This document shows positions 49,620 through 63,174 of a stretch of 64,000 nt of DNA, piece after piece. Each line of letters starts with the position of its first letter. Within the stretch, counting starts at the first letter, position 1. This DNA is from Rhizoclosmatium globosum (taxonomy: Eukaryota > Chytridiomycota > Chytridiomycetes > Chytridiales > Chytriomycetaceae). A program made the translations under genes and the position numbers. The stretch covers positions 86,677 through 150,676 of the forward strand of contig MCGO01000096.1 of NCBI GenBank assembly GCA_002104985.1. Direction: 5' to 3'. A model generated the notes under the pieces. That model searched no databases, was not told where the DNA came from, and worked only from the letters and a program-made list of their open reading frames with translations.

Positions 49620-50387
49620 ATGCCAAACATGCAAATTGCTACCATCGCTGCTTTCGTGCTCTCTACCGCCCTCACTGTGTCTGCAGCGGATCTAAAGCCA
49701 GTCCCAGTTGGCGGAATCTGCAACGTAACTGGTCAAGACTCAGTCTGCGAATCCAATTTGAACTGTGTTCCCACTACTGGAAACCAAGGAATCTGCAAGC
49801 TCAAGGAAAACGATGTCGGCGGAGAATGCAAGCAGGACTTTCCAAACAGCGCTGTTTGCAAGGCCGGGTTAGTCTGCGTTGATCCTGTGTTGCCAGTAGA
49901 TGGAATCCCTCGTCCTGGTACTCCTGGAACATGTCAAGTTCCAACTATCAAGCCATCTCCAGTTGGAGGGGTTTGTGGTGGACCTGCAAAAGCATTGTGT
50001 GAATCGAATTTGGATTGTATCACTGCATCTGGCGTTGATGGAGCACAAGGAATCTGCGCGTTAAAGCAGAGTGATGTGGGTGGACAGTGCAAGCAAGTGT
50101 TTCCAAACAGTGCTGTTTGCAAGCAGGGGCTTGTTTGTGTTGAATTCATGCAACCAGTGAACGGTTCACCGATTACTGGAGCTCCTGGTACTTGTAAGCT
50201 TCCTTCTGACAGCGCCACTACGACTTTTATTGCACCAGTTGTTCCTACCGTGACAGCTCCAGGATATTCTGCAACGGCTGCTAGAACGGCTGCCACGACA
50301 TTAACTAAGATCAATGTCAGCGGAGCATTGGCCAGTAAAGGGATGGCATGTTTAGGAATTTCGGCATTTATTTTCTCTCTTCTTTGA
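49620..50387 (+). CDS. Secreted or GPI-anchored Cys-rich protein A
   Basis: Intronless, 255 residues from the first ATG (a second ATG three codons later also works). Signal peptide: MPNMQIATIAAFVLSTALTVSAA. Two tandem modules of about 85 residues follow, each with the pattern VGG-x-C ... C-x-SNL-x-C ... GIC-x-LK-x-x-DVGG-x-C-K-x-x-FPNSAVCK-x-GLVCV ... G-x-PGTC, eight Cys per module. A Thr/Ala/Val-rich stalk and a hydrophobic end (GISAFIFSLL) suggest GPI anchoring. Short TATAAAA at 49541 lies upstream. The Cys spacing recalls Dickkopf/colipase-like folds but I do not assign one. Function unknown, probably cell-surface or secreted. Confidence 0.82.
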   Translation: MPNMQIATIAAFVLSTALTVSAADLKPVPVGGICNVTGQDSVCESNLNCVPTTGNQGICKLKENDVGGECKQDFPNSAVCKAGLVCVDPVLPVDGIPRPGTPGTCQVPTIKPSPVGGVCGGPAKALCESNLDCITASGVDGAQGICALKQSDVGGQCKQVFPNSAVCKQGLVCVEFMQPVNGSPITGAPGTCKLPSDSATTTFIAPVVPTVTAPGYSATAARTAATTLTKINVSGALASKGMACLGISAFIFSLL

Positions 50388-50878
50388 TACACATTCATCG
50401 GATTGCATTTCTTTCCTCTCTCAAATAAATATTGCGTACAGTAACTTGAACTCAAATGTTATCACATTCCAAAAACAATATGAACTGGTAGTTGGCATCA
50501 TAGTATCCAACCATTATCGTTTCCTTTTTTATTCTTAATGGCCGTCCTACAATTCAATGTAATACTGTCTCTTAGTGCGACTCCTCTTTCGCAAATATGT
50601 CACTAATTAAATAATGAAATTGTCTCTGCTATGATATTAAAGTGTGAGTGCGTGGAGATTTAGAAATTCGGAGTGGAGATGAAGTTCCCGGGGCTGTGCT
50701 CAGCCAAATGTGGCAGTCCACTTTGACTCCACTGGAGATGAAAGTCCTGCGCCGGCGGTCAGCTTTTGAACTCTCGCGGCTATCTTGAAAGCTCCACATA
50801 TAAAACAACACCTCTTTCCCATTGATTCTCTTCACCAAAACCAAAACCAATTACAAACGAACAAAATCTGCCAAAAAC

Positions 50879-51643
50879 ATGCCAAACATGCAAATTGCTA
50901 CCATCGCTGCTTTCGTGCTCTCTACCGCCCTCACTGTGTCTGCAGCGGATCTAAAGCCAGTCCCAGTTGGCGGAATCTGCAACGTAACTGGTCAAGACTC
51001 AGTCTGCGAATCCAATTTGAACTGTGTTCCCACTACTGGAAACCAAGGAATCTGCAAGCTCAAGGAAAGCGATGTCGGCGGAGAATGCAAGCAGGACTTT
51101 CCAAACAGTGCTGTTTGCAAAGCCGGTTTAGTCTGTGTTGATCCTCCGTTGCCAGCAGACGGGATCCCTCGTCCTGGTACTCCTGGAACATGTCAAGTTC
51201 CAACTATCAAGCCATCTCCAGTTGGAGGGGTTTGTGGTGGATCTGCCAAAGCAGTCTGTGAATCGAATTTGGATTGTATCACTGCATCTGGCGTTGATGG
51301 AGCCCAAGGAATCTGCGCGTTAAAGCAGAGTGATGTGGGTGGACAGTGCAAGCAAGTGTTTCCAAACAGTGCTGTTTGCAAGCCGGGGCTTGTTTGTGTT
51401 GAATTCACGCAACCAGTGAACGGTCCACCGATTGCTGGAGCTCCTGGTACTTGTAAACTTCCTTCTGACAGTGCTACTACGACTGTCATTGCACCAGTTG
51501 TTCCAACCGTGACGGCTCCAGTATATTCCGCAACGGCTGCTAGCACAGCTACCACGACGTTAACCAAGATCGATGTCAGCGGAGCATCGACTAAAGGAAT
51601 GACATCTTTAACAATTGCAGTTTTGATTTTCGCTCTCCTTTAA
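50879..51643 (+). CDS. Secreted or GPI-anchored Cys-rich protein B
   Basis: Intronless, 254 residues, tandem copy of protein A. Signal peptide and module 1 start are identical to A; changes cluster in the second half, for example N to S before DVGG, VLPV to PLPA, GPAKAL to GSAKAV, and the C-terminal tail. All 16 module cysteines are conserved. It keeps the Thr-rich stalk and a hydrophobic end (LTIAVLIFALL). AATAAA at about 51681 is the likely polyadenylation signal. Conserved cysteines despite tail divergence suggest both copies are under selection. Confidence 0.82.
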   Translation: MPNMQIATIAAFVLSTALTVSAADLKPVPVGGICNVTGQDSVCESNLNCVPTTGNQGICKLKESDVGGECKQDFPNSAVCKAGLVCVDPPLPADGIPRPGTPGTCQVPTIKPSPVGGVCGGSAKAVCESNLDCITASGVDGAQGICALKQSDVGGQCKQVFPNSAVCKPGLVCVEFTQPVNGPPIAGAPGTCKLPSDSATTTVIAPVVPTVTAPVYSATAASTATTTLTKIDVSGASTKGMTSLTIAVLIFALL

Positions 51644-51734
51644 TCAACACACTATACGTTGCATTTCTTTCATTTCACGTGCAATAAACCTTCCTCCTTC
51701 GAAACAACACAAACAAACCGAAAATACTTTGCTT

Positions 51735-54149
51735 TTAATGCAGATTCTTCCTCAACCAAATATACGAAACAAACGCGAGAAACGCCATGAACCCCATGAT
51801 ACAAAAGAACCAAACTAAAGTCTCCCCTTCCTCTCCAGGAACCTTCACATTCATTCCAAACAGACCCGTAATGATATTCAGGGGAACTAGGATCGACGCT
51901 AACGCCGTCATTTTCATTACAACGTCGTTTGTTCGGTTGGAAGCTTGCGTGAGTTCGATGCTTATTTGGGCAAGGTAGTTTGAATGAGATCGTGTAAGTG
52001 TCTTTTCACAGTGGTTTAACGTTTGAACCATTGTTAATATGTGATCTGTGTTAGGGGGGGTTGACTCGTTAGGTGCGGATGCTTACAAGATTCAAAGTCT
52101 TACCTTGAATATCGCCAAGATACAACGTCGTCTCACTGTCTGGAGCCAACCGCTGTGCACACCGCTTAATAACAGCTTTGATGACATCCGTCTTGGTAAT
52201 CAAGAGTCGAAGCAGCATCATAACCTTCTTTCGCGCATGTCCAATACGTCGCAACATATCACTCTATGAAGAACTGTAAGAACTTGCGTGAATGGATTCA
52301 AAGGGGAAACACTCAACTTGTTCACGATCCTTAAGAATCAAGACCAGCTCATCAATTGCATCCACCTCCAACTCAATGTGTCGCAGCGAAGGCATGAATC
52401 CGTCGGTGATATCATCAATCAGCGCATAATTCAACCAATCCGGACTAATGCTCATTCCATACACCTTCAACTGTTCAATCCGACGCAACACATTATTCAA
52501 ATGAATAATCGGCTGTGAATGGAACTAGTGTGTAATCAATCGTGAGCAAACACAAACACCACAAAAAGAAACCCCCAAAAAAAAACACTCACACTCAAAA
52601 CACACTCCCGAAACACAACAATATACACATTAATAGGCTGCATATACGTCATACTATACGCGTCCGCGTCAAAACTCCGTATAGTAATGAAATAATACCC
52701 TGGGAAAGTCTCACACTTTTCCCTCGTCTCTTCCGTCTGGATATCTTCCGTCGTCAACGGATGGATCCTGAAAACGCGGGCAAGCGTGCTCATTTCTTCT
52801 GGAGTCGGGTTACACACGTCGAGCCAGAACGGGCCTGCGCGGAGGATTTCGTTGACGGGGCGGTCGAATGTTGTGGTGAAGGGGAGGGTTTCAAAGTAGG
52901 GGCTTCGGATTGTTTCTGTTGCGTCGCTGTGGAATGTGAAGCGTTGGTGTTGTTGGTGGTAGTACCAGTCTGGGTGTTGGTGGCGGGTTTCGCGGCGTTG
53001 TTTTTGGAGGTGTTGGGTTGTGTGGGTGTGGTAGGAGGTGTAGAATTCCGTGCTGTCGTGGGTTGCGGATGTGAGGTAGTCGGCGATTGCGTCGTAGTCG
53101 AGTTGGTGGGAAATTCGGAATGGGTAGTTTGAGTCGCGGTCACCTTCTGTACAGCTATTTTAGAAGAAGGTGATGAGGGAAAAGAGAATGAGGAAGGGAA
53201 CCTTCAGTAACGTCATCGGCAATAATTTCGTCGTGATTTTGAAAGTGTTGTGGCTGACGTTGGTCGCGGTTGTGCATTCTAGGGATCGGAGAGTGTTGAT
53301 GTTGAGAGAGTCGCTGCTGCGAATTAGCCGACCCAACTGCAGCCAAACTAGCTCCGGGTCCAGTAATTGGCGAAGGAGATCCAAAGGCAGCGACATCAGC
53401 ACCTTCTTCAGCTGCCAGCCTTGAAAAGTTGAGCATCTGGATTGGTTGTGGAGATAGATGCGGCAACGACATAGAAAGATTTGAGGAAGATGAGGACTTC
53501 GTATCGAGAAAAGAATCAGTCGACTGGGCATAGGGATGTGTGTTTAGGTGGTGTTGCTGGGGCAAAGTAGGGGTATTTGCCGAAGACTATAGCATCGCCA
53601 CTGTTAGCCAGCTTTCCGACAGCACACCAGTTAAGCTTACAGCAGATGAGGCCAATCGAGGCGGAGGCGAGTGTTTCCTAGTGTGGATCTGGTCCTGCTT
53701 CTGGGCAAGAGGATGTCCCAGTCCGTGTGACTGTGACTGTGGATGCGATACAAAGTTCAGGTCGCGCTGGAACGACTCGGCTGCCACGAAAGCCGTGCAT
53801 TAAAACGAAAGGCCTCGCAATCAAAGTAAACTAGTTTGTCACCTGAGGCAATAATCGCAAGGACATCCGAAGAGCGACGCGGCACCGGCGACGACCAGTC
53901 TCGGATCTGCGTCTGAGTCACCGGTCCAACTGGTCCAACTGGTCCTAAAGAAAGGGGAACAGTGGGACTTTGCGCATGTTCTCGTTCAAATTCGGGTTCG
54001 GGTTCGACTGAATTCGACGTTGTTGTTGAGGCGCGAAGAAGTGGCGCGCGTTCGTTGTCGCTCGATGTGCTCAACCGACTTGCGCCTTTCATTGACATTC
54101 TCAGAAAAGAATTTGGACAAGAACAATCATCCGAGTCGGATCTTATCAT
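51735..54149 (-). CDS. CorA-type magnesium transporter (Alr/Mnr2-like)
   Basis: Membrane Mg2+ channel of the fungal Alr1/Mnr2 branch. C-terminal exons: 51735-52045, 52104-52263, 52318-52512, 52593 to about 53150; N-terminal coding blocks lie at about 53200-53565, 53650-53790 and 53850-54149. The core shows FWLDVCNPTPEEM, HPLTTEDIQTEETREKCE, YYFITIRSFD, long coiled helices (DELVLILKDREQSDMLRRIGH ... GDIQDHILTMVQTL), and two terminal helices with the signature GLFGMNV (GMN) in the pore loop, ending LRKNLH. The N-terminal 350 residues are Ser/Gln/Pro-rich and probably disordered, as in Alr proteins. It could act at the plasma membrane (Alr) or vacuole (Mnr2). Confidence 0.88.
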
Positions 54150-54191
54150 CCAATCAATAAAGAACTAGTACAGACAAGTTCAAATGGCTTG

Positions 54192-55037
54192 TTAAAAATC
54201 CAACACACTTTCCAGCTTGACAATCCGACTCTCAAGCTCCTTCACATGCGCCTCCAACAACAAAATAGTATCAACCTCGTCAACACGACTTGCAATCGGT
54301 TTAGCTTGTCCGTCCTCCGACTCTTCTTCCAACGCGTCTTCACTACCAAACAACGGCTTGTTCCGTGCATCCTGTGGCCACAACATCGCCATCCAGTCGG
54401 TTTCCGCACGAACAGATTTACTTGGAGATTTCTTGTTTCGTTTGTTGATTGGGGATTTCAAAGTGGGAGATTGAATTTGGCGGTGGTATGGATGAAAAGA
54501 AGACTTCTTGGACGCCGATTGCAGATTCTTCAAGCGCGACTTTGATGCCTTTTTCGGCGATTGATAAATGCTTGGAGATGGTTCGTGAATCGTCAATGGG
54601 GATAGGAGAGCAGTGTCGAGGGAGACAGCTAACGGAGAAGACGCGACTGGTTCCAGAATCGGACAAGGACTGCGATTCACTGGAAGCGATTGTTTCTTGA
54701 TTGGTTGTGATGGAAGTGGGTCTGTGACGCTGTGTGCCTGGATTCTTTTGGGAGACTCCGCAACAACGGCTCTACCACTTCGTCTTCGCCGCTTTGAAGC
54801 CAACTTTGGAATAGTGTCGACGGATGATGAAAGGAGCGTCAAGTCGCTGGACGCCGTTGCGCCGCCTCGTGAAAGACGTGTAAACAGTGGCGACCTTCGA
54901 GTTGGTGGCAGTGGCACAACGCTAACTCCTTTCGCCTTTGATGTTGTCTTCACCTTGGACACGACACGTGCTCGACCATACGTTGCCATCGTTCCTCGCC
55001 CTATCCCTGTTCTTCCGTTGCCACCTGTCCAGTTCAT
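54192..55037 (-). CDS. Unrecognised SP/TP-rich protein with C-terminal coiled coil
   Basis: Intronless, 281 residues (265 from the ATG at 54989). Rich in SP and TP dipeptides flanked by basic residues, for example ESPKRIQ, QSPKKASK, KSPINKRNKKSPSK, which look like CDK consensus sites. The end is a short leucine-heptad helix (DTILLLEAHVKELESRIVKLES). No globular domain is evident. Pattern suggests a nuclear, cell-cycle-phosphorylated scaffold, but this is inference from composition only. The start is 82 bp from the PARP stop in tandem. Confidence 0.6.
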   Translation of the reverse strand: MNWTGGNGRTGIGRGTMATYGRARVVSKVKTTSKAKGVSVVPLPPTRRSPLFTRLSRGGATASSDLTLLSSSVDTIPKLASKRRRRSGRAVVAESPKRIQAHSVTDPLPSQPIKKQSLPVNRSPCPILEPVASSPLAVSLDTALLSPLTIHEPSPSIYQSPKKASKSRLKNLQSASKKSSFHPYHRQIQSPTLKSPINKRNKKSPSKSVRAETDWMAMLWPQDARNKPLFGSEDALEEESEDGQAKPIASRVDEVDTILLLEAHVKELESRIVKLESVLDF

Positions 55038-55118
55038 CTTTCGGACAATCTCTTTCTATAACAAAAGTAATAAACACCCCCACTTTACTTGAAATCAAAA
55101 ACCAACATCAACTACAAA

Positions 55119-57411
55119 TCAACGTCCATAATCAAACCGCATCTTGACCAAATACTTCAACCGCACTTGCTTCAAGTCATAGCAGATAAACTCATTGTAC
55201 TCCAACGCGCAGTTTGGATTTGATTCACGGACGCCCTTTCCACATGGCACAACAACGCCGTTGGGGAGTGTGACGGATCCAGATGGGTCTGGCTTCGTGC
55301 GTCCTTTACCCCACGTCGAATGCTTCTTATTCTTTCTCATTTCTTCATCAGCGTGATAACTGGATTGGTACTACAGCAGGAAATTTAAGTCAGTGAAACT
55401 GATCGTAAACGACAAGGAGTTAACTTACCAGCTCATTCTCATCACCCAACGCAACTTCACACAACAACAACAGTCCCGTGTTATTGCTCGGACTCGTGAA
55501 ACAATAGTTTGCAGACTTAGAAACCATATCCGCGAAATAAACACCCTTCCCAAACATATACCCAGTAACAGGCGCTTCCGGCGGCGCAATACGCAACCCC
55601 TGCGACAAAATCCCCACAAAGTTAGATAACCGACTTCCATGCCACAACAACTTATGGTTATGCAACGACTTCCCAAACTCATCAAACTGATCACTCTTCT
55701 CCAACTCAAACACCTCTTCAACAGCAAGTTTATACGAACTGTGCGTGTGCCCGTGCGTGTTCTTTGTGTACCGTTCAACGAGTTCAAAGACGTCACTGGA
55801 TTTATCGATGCGGGTCATGCCGATATTGAGGCTCGAGAATTTGCCGTCGACGGGGTTCACGGTGCGATCGAGTTTGGAGCTGAGGAGTGTGGTTGTGATT
55901 TGAATGTCGCCGAGGGCTTCGACCATGCGGAGTTTGGCGTTTAGTTTTGGGGCGGTGTTGATGGATTCTGGGGTTCGCATTCCAAAGTTGTGCGGGATGA
56001 TGGAGTAGAAGGCGGAGGAGAGCTCGGCGAGGATTGTTGAGTTGGGTCGGGGTTTTGAGAGTTCTTCAGAGATTTTCTTGAGCTCCAGGTATCCCTTTGA
56101 GATGATAAAGATAAATGGTGCTGTAAATGAGAGTGCAATAAATACTCACTTCTTGAATCGTCTTTTGGTCAGCTTTCCTAGTGGCATCTTCTTGGCATCA
56201 TATCCAATTTCAGTCATTTCACGTTCCATGACTTCCAGATTGAAAATGAGTTTGACGAGATCCTATTATTCATATTTTTGAGCCCCATAATTCAGCAATT
56301 TTTACGAGGACAAACCTGAACAGCTGGGTCCAACTTAGAATCTGGGTATTTGATGGGTTCTTCCTTGCTGGATTCCACACCAGCAAGGGCTTCCTCAGTA
56401 TCATCGTCTCCCCAATCACGTTCAAGGAGATGGTATTTTCCAGAATGTTTGACAAAGTTTGAGCGGTTGTCCCAATAGTTTTTAGTCTATTGGATTACGT
56501 AAGGTGAGTGTAAGTTGTGACAGATGCGTGCCATTGATTCACGAAGTACAGTTCACTGCGCTCGCACACAATTGACCATTATCTGAATCTGCCAGATTTC
56601 CTCCTGCGCGCACTATGCCCTCATGAAACACCAACAACAATCAATAACACACCTTATCCAAAAACTTCTTCTCAAAAGCATGAATAGCATCATCCGGGTT
56701 ATTAAACGCAGGAGAAGCCGTCTGACCACCAGCACCGACACGACCCCACCGATTCCAAGCAATATACGTATTTTGTGAGTCGTGTTTGAGGACTTGGATG
56801 ACGTAGAACTTGTTGTTGTTTGCGTTGATGTTCGTTTGGTTTAAGAGGGCGTCTGTATTTAGAGTGTTAGTTTTGACCAGTTTCGTGTTTGGAGATGTCA
56901 ACGCACCATAAACGATGCCATCCTTTTCCAGGACATGGTAGCTAGACGTGATTGAGCTAGGCGCACCTGAATCGACAGGCTTTAGGTGAATGATGTGTTA
57001 GAGAGTCGTTAAGAAAGAGGGTGATTGAAGAAGCGGACTTACGGCCTTTCCTTTCTTGATTGCCTTCACAATAAGCTGCTCTTCCTCCTTCTCTTCTTCC
57101 TCTTCTTCCTCTTCCTCTTTATCTTCTTTCTTGTCATCTACTTTGTCTTCTTCGTCGTCGTCTTGATCGGCCTTTGGCTCGTCCTTCTTCTTTGACGACT
57201 TTGGCGGTGCTCGGCGGCTCTTCTTTGGCGGCGATGGCGACACGGCGGCGGCAGTGGCGGCCGGTGCTTGGGCTTGAACTGGCGCTTGGGCTTGGGCTTG
57301 GGCGGCAGAGGCTGCGGCAGAGCGCCGAGTTGTGCGCGTTGTGGTTGGTGGTGCGGGTGCTGGCGTGGGCGAAGCATCGCGGGTCGGCGCAGCTTTTCTC
57401 TTTGGTGGCAT
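55119..57411 (-). CDS. Poly(ADP-ribose) polymerase, PARP2-like (WGR + catalytic)
   Basis: Nuclear NAD-dependent ADP-ribosyltransferase of DNA-break signalling. The N-terminus (from 57411) is Ala/Pro/Lys-rich then Glu-rich, suited to DNA binding and without zinc fingers. The WGR domain spans about 56980-56650 (YIAWNRWGRVGAGG), continued by NYWDNRSNFVKHSGKYHLLE. The helical regulatory domain follows (DLVKLIFNLEVMEREM, MPLGKLTKRTIQEGYLEL). The catalytic domain shows the H-Y-E triad: LLWHGSRLSNFVGIL, GKGVYFADMVSKSANYC and YNEFICYD. The last two exons are about 55429-56095 and 55119-55370. About eight exons in all; no disabling change was seen. Most yeasts lack PARP, whereas filamentous fungi and chytrids have it. 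Confidence 0.93.
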
Positions 57412-57726
57412 CTTTTAATTATTACTATTATTATAAGTGAGTGGTTTTGCTTGTATTCTGTTCTTTTATTGTATTCACAATGTGTGGTGGGATGTGTTGC
57501 TGCCCCTCCTTCGCCACTGGCTTGTGGGTGACAATATCAAGACTTGTTGACAGGAAATGCATTCAAAAGTCATCTGATGCAGATAAATACCTAATATCGC
57601 CAGTGGATAATATTTGTCAATCGGAAAGGGTGCACCTCAAAACCAGGTCAATCCCAGGCTCATCCCAGGCAAATCCCCAAATCCCAAATAGCCTGTCTGA
57701 TCCCATCTTTTTTCAAACCAAAAATC

Positions 57727-59798
57727 ATGATCATTTCTCCTGCCGTTATCCTCGGTCTCTTTGTGGCCCAGACCCCCTTTGTCGCGGCTGCAGGTCAATC
57801 CGCTGCAGACAAGGCCGTGTCCACAGTTAACTCACAGCTCGCTTCTCTTGGTGATCAAGGTGAATGTGCAAGAAAATGCTTCTATGATGTAGCTGGTTCT
57901 TCTTCTTTCACCTTGGAATCATTGCAGTCTCTCTGTCGCAATGCTGAAACTGGCCTTGCCAAGGTTGTTTATTGTTTTGATGCACATTGCGACGTTGCAA
58001 CCGTTGGGAGCACAGCTCGTATCAATTATCTTATGGGCAAACTTGAATCCTTGGTGAGGTCATCATCTTTGCTGTTTGTTTATTTAATAACATCAAACAT
58101 CGTAGATTAATACCATCCCAATCGGATGTGGTGTGATTGTGAGCGGCCAAACTTACGATTTCGTGGCCAAAGTAAATACGGATGTGGACGGAATCATCTT
58201 AACTGATTCCAAAGGAAATGTCTTGGCCAAGCCAACTACCACCACCACTACCACCACTACCACCACTTCTACCACTTCAACTTCAACTACGGCTTCGACA
58301 AGTACCACCTCTACGAGCACTACTTCTAGTACAACAACTTCTACTTCAACCTCAACGACTTCTGACGCCGTTGTAACTGCTGACACTACTACTTCTCCAG
58401 AAACTATTCAACAAGCCACCACGACTGCAGTCGTGACGTCTGTTATTGCCACCCAAACTGCAACGACATTGGTGACTCCAACATGTGACCTTACTAAGCC
58501 ACCAAGTGACAAGAACCCATGCCCAGTCAAGACCGCACCTCCCGCTATCAACAGCATCGCCGAAGGCCCAGTTCCAACCACTGTTCCAACAAATGCCGTC
58601 GCCCCACCTGCATCCCAAAAGCAAGCCGTCCTCGACACAGTAACCTCCTCCGTCTCCTCAAGCTTCTCCGCAAACCTTGGAACAATCGACACAACATCCC
58701 TCTCCCAATCCCTTCTCCAAGTCGCCCAAGAAATAACTCCAGGAACCCCCGTCAAAATGGCAGCTGCACCCCTCCCAACCCAAACCCCAGGCTCAACCCC
58801 AGGCTTAAACCTAATCCTTGTTGGCGTCTCCTCCCCCTCCTACAAATTCAACAAAATCCTCGCAAACGAGACATACAACGACGCATCCTCCGCAACCCTC
58901 ACACTCACCGCCGATTCAACCGGAACCGGCCAACAATTCACATTCCCTCTCGGGAACTACATCTCCTCCATCTGGTACGCCTTTGACCTAAGCAGCGACG
59001 AGAAGACCCTCGTCGTGTCCGTGTACACAGACCACACGCCTCTCGCAGCCGTAACTTACTCCGTCTCGAGAATTGCAAACCGTCGTAGAGGCCCTGCACA
59101 GACTTTCGCGATCATCACCGGTTCTGCGCCGATTATTCCTCCTTTGAAGGATACGTCGAGCGGACAGAAGGTGTTGGATCTTGTTGTTTCTGTTGTGCAG
59201 AACTCTCCTGTTTGTGCGCAGACGTGTTTCGCGAAGTTGCCAGAGTGGAAGAGTGTGGTTACTGTTCAAGTTTTGACGAACATGTGTGCTAATTTGGGGG
59301 CTGATGTTGGGTTGTTTGTTACGTGCGTGAATGACTTGTGTGGACCTGCAAAGGATTTGAAGTCGAAGGATGATCTTTGGAAGACTGTCTCCGCTGTGAG
59401 TCTTTTTGCATTTTCTGAAGTGTAGTAATTATTGCGACTAATGTATTGATATGCAGCTTAACTTGATTCCTGACAATTGTTCAATTTTGTTGAACAAGAA
59501 GGTTGTGTACTCTTTCAGCCAGACTACTGACCAGACTGGTATTATTGCAAAGGATGAGAATGGCAAGCTTGTTGCTGGACCTGTTACAACCTCAACTTCT
59601 ACCACGACTTCTACCAAGACAACTGGTACCACCACAGCAACTACAACTGCAGCAGCAGTTGTAACTGCCACACCAGCTAGAACCACGACGATCGTCAAGA
59701 CTACAGCGAAAGCTCAAACTAACATTGTAGTTAGCGGTGCATCTGAAACAATCATGTTCTCGATTATCGGTTTTGTTTTCAGTGTCTTCATGGTCTAA
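57727..59798 (+). CDS. Mucin-like cell-surface protein with two Cys modules
   Basis: Exons 57727-58053, 58106-59395 and 59457-59798 give 652 residues. A signal peptide (MIISPAVILGLFVAQTPFVAAA) is followed by a Cys module (GECARKCFYDVAG ... CFDAHCDV), a polythreonine/serine stalk at about 150-215, a middle region with no known domain, a second Cys module (CAQTCFAKLPEW ... CVNDLCGP) resembling the first, a second Thr stalk, and a hydrophobic tail fitting a GPI signal. Each Cys module is followed by the same phase-0 intron and an INTIPIGC / LNLIPDNC strand, so the gene arose by internal duplication. Heavy O-glycosylation and wall or coat location are likely. Confidence 0.8.
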
Positions 59799-59997
59799 GG
59801 GCCATTTCTACTTTTTCTATCGTTCTTTCTCTACTTCAGTAGCACATTTGTCTGAAAAGTTTCATTCGAAAAATATACTTTTATCGTTAGAGAAAGACAT
59901 GAAGAAAACGAACACCTAAACAGGCTTATGAACCCAAAAAACCAAACCCATTGCCCTCCCAAAAAGCCCAATTCCCACTATATCACCCTCTAGCACT

Positions 59998-61815
<1,818 letters not shown>

Positions 61816-61933
61816 GTTGGCTGTTTGGTTGGTGGAACGAAAATTGCCTCCTTCAACACCCTTCGTTCTTAAATACTGTTATCCAAAATCTTTCTTTATT
61901 GAGAGTTGTCGTTGTTTGTAACGCTGCATGTCT

Positions 61934-63153
<1,220 letters not shown>

Positions 63154-63174
63154 TTAGTGGCTGTGTAAGACTGT

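Larger units (their letters stand above)
49417..51700 (+). repeat. Tandem duplication of a Cys-rich protein gene with its promoter
   Basis: The block from about 49417 repeats at an offset of 1259 bp (start about 50673). From 49465 to 49809 the two copies are identical by eye over about 345 bp, spanning the promoter, 5' leader and first 60 codons. Outside that tract the copies differ at scattered positions in both coding and flanking DNA. The pattern fits a recent tandem duplication or a recent gene-conversion tract. Confidence 0.9.

Noticed and set aside
57174..57531. Plus-strand frames opposite PARP exon 1
   Set aside because: Antisense of the Ala/Pro/Glu low-complexity N-terminus of PARP.
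58153..58386. Val/Glu-rich minus-strand frame
   Set aside because: Antisense of the Thr-rich stalk of the mucin-like gene.
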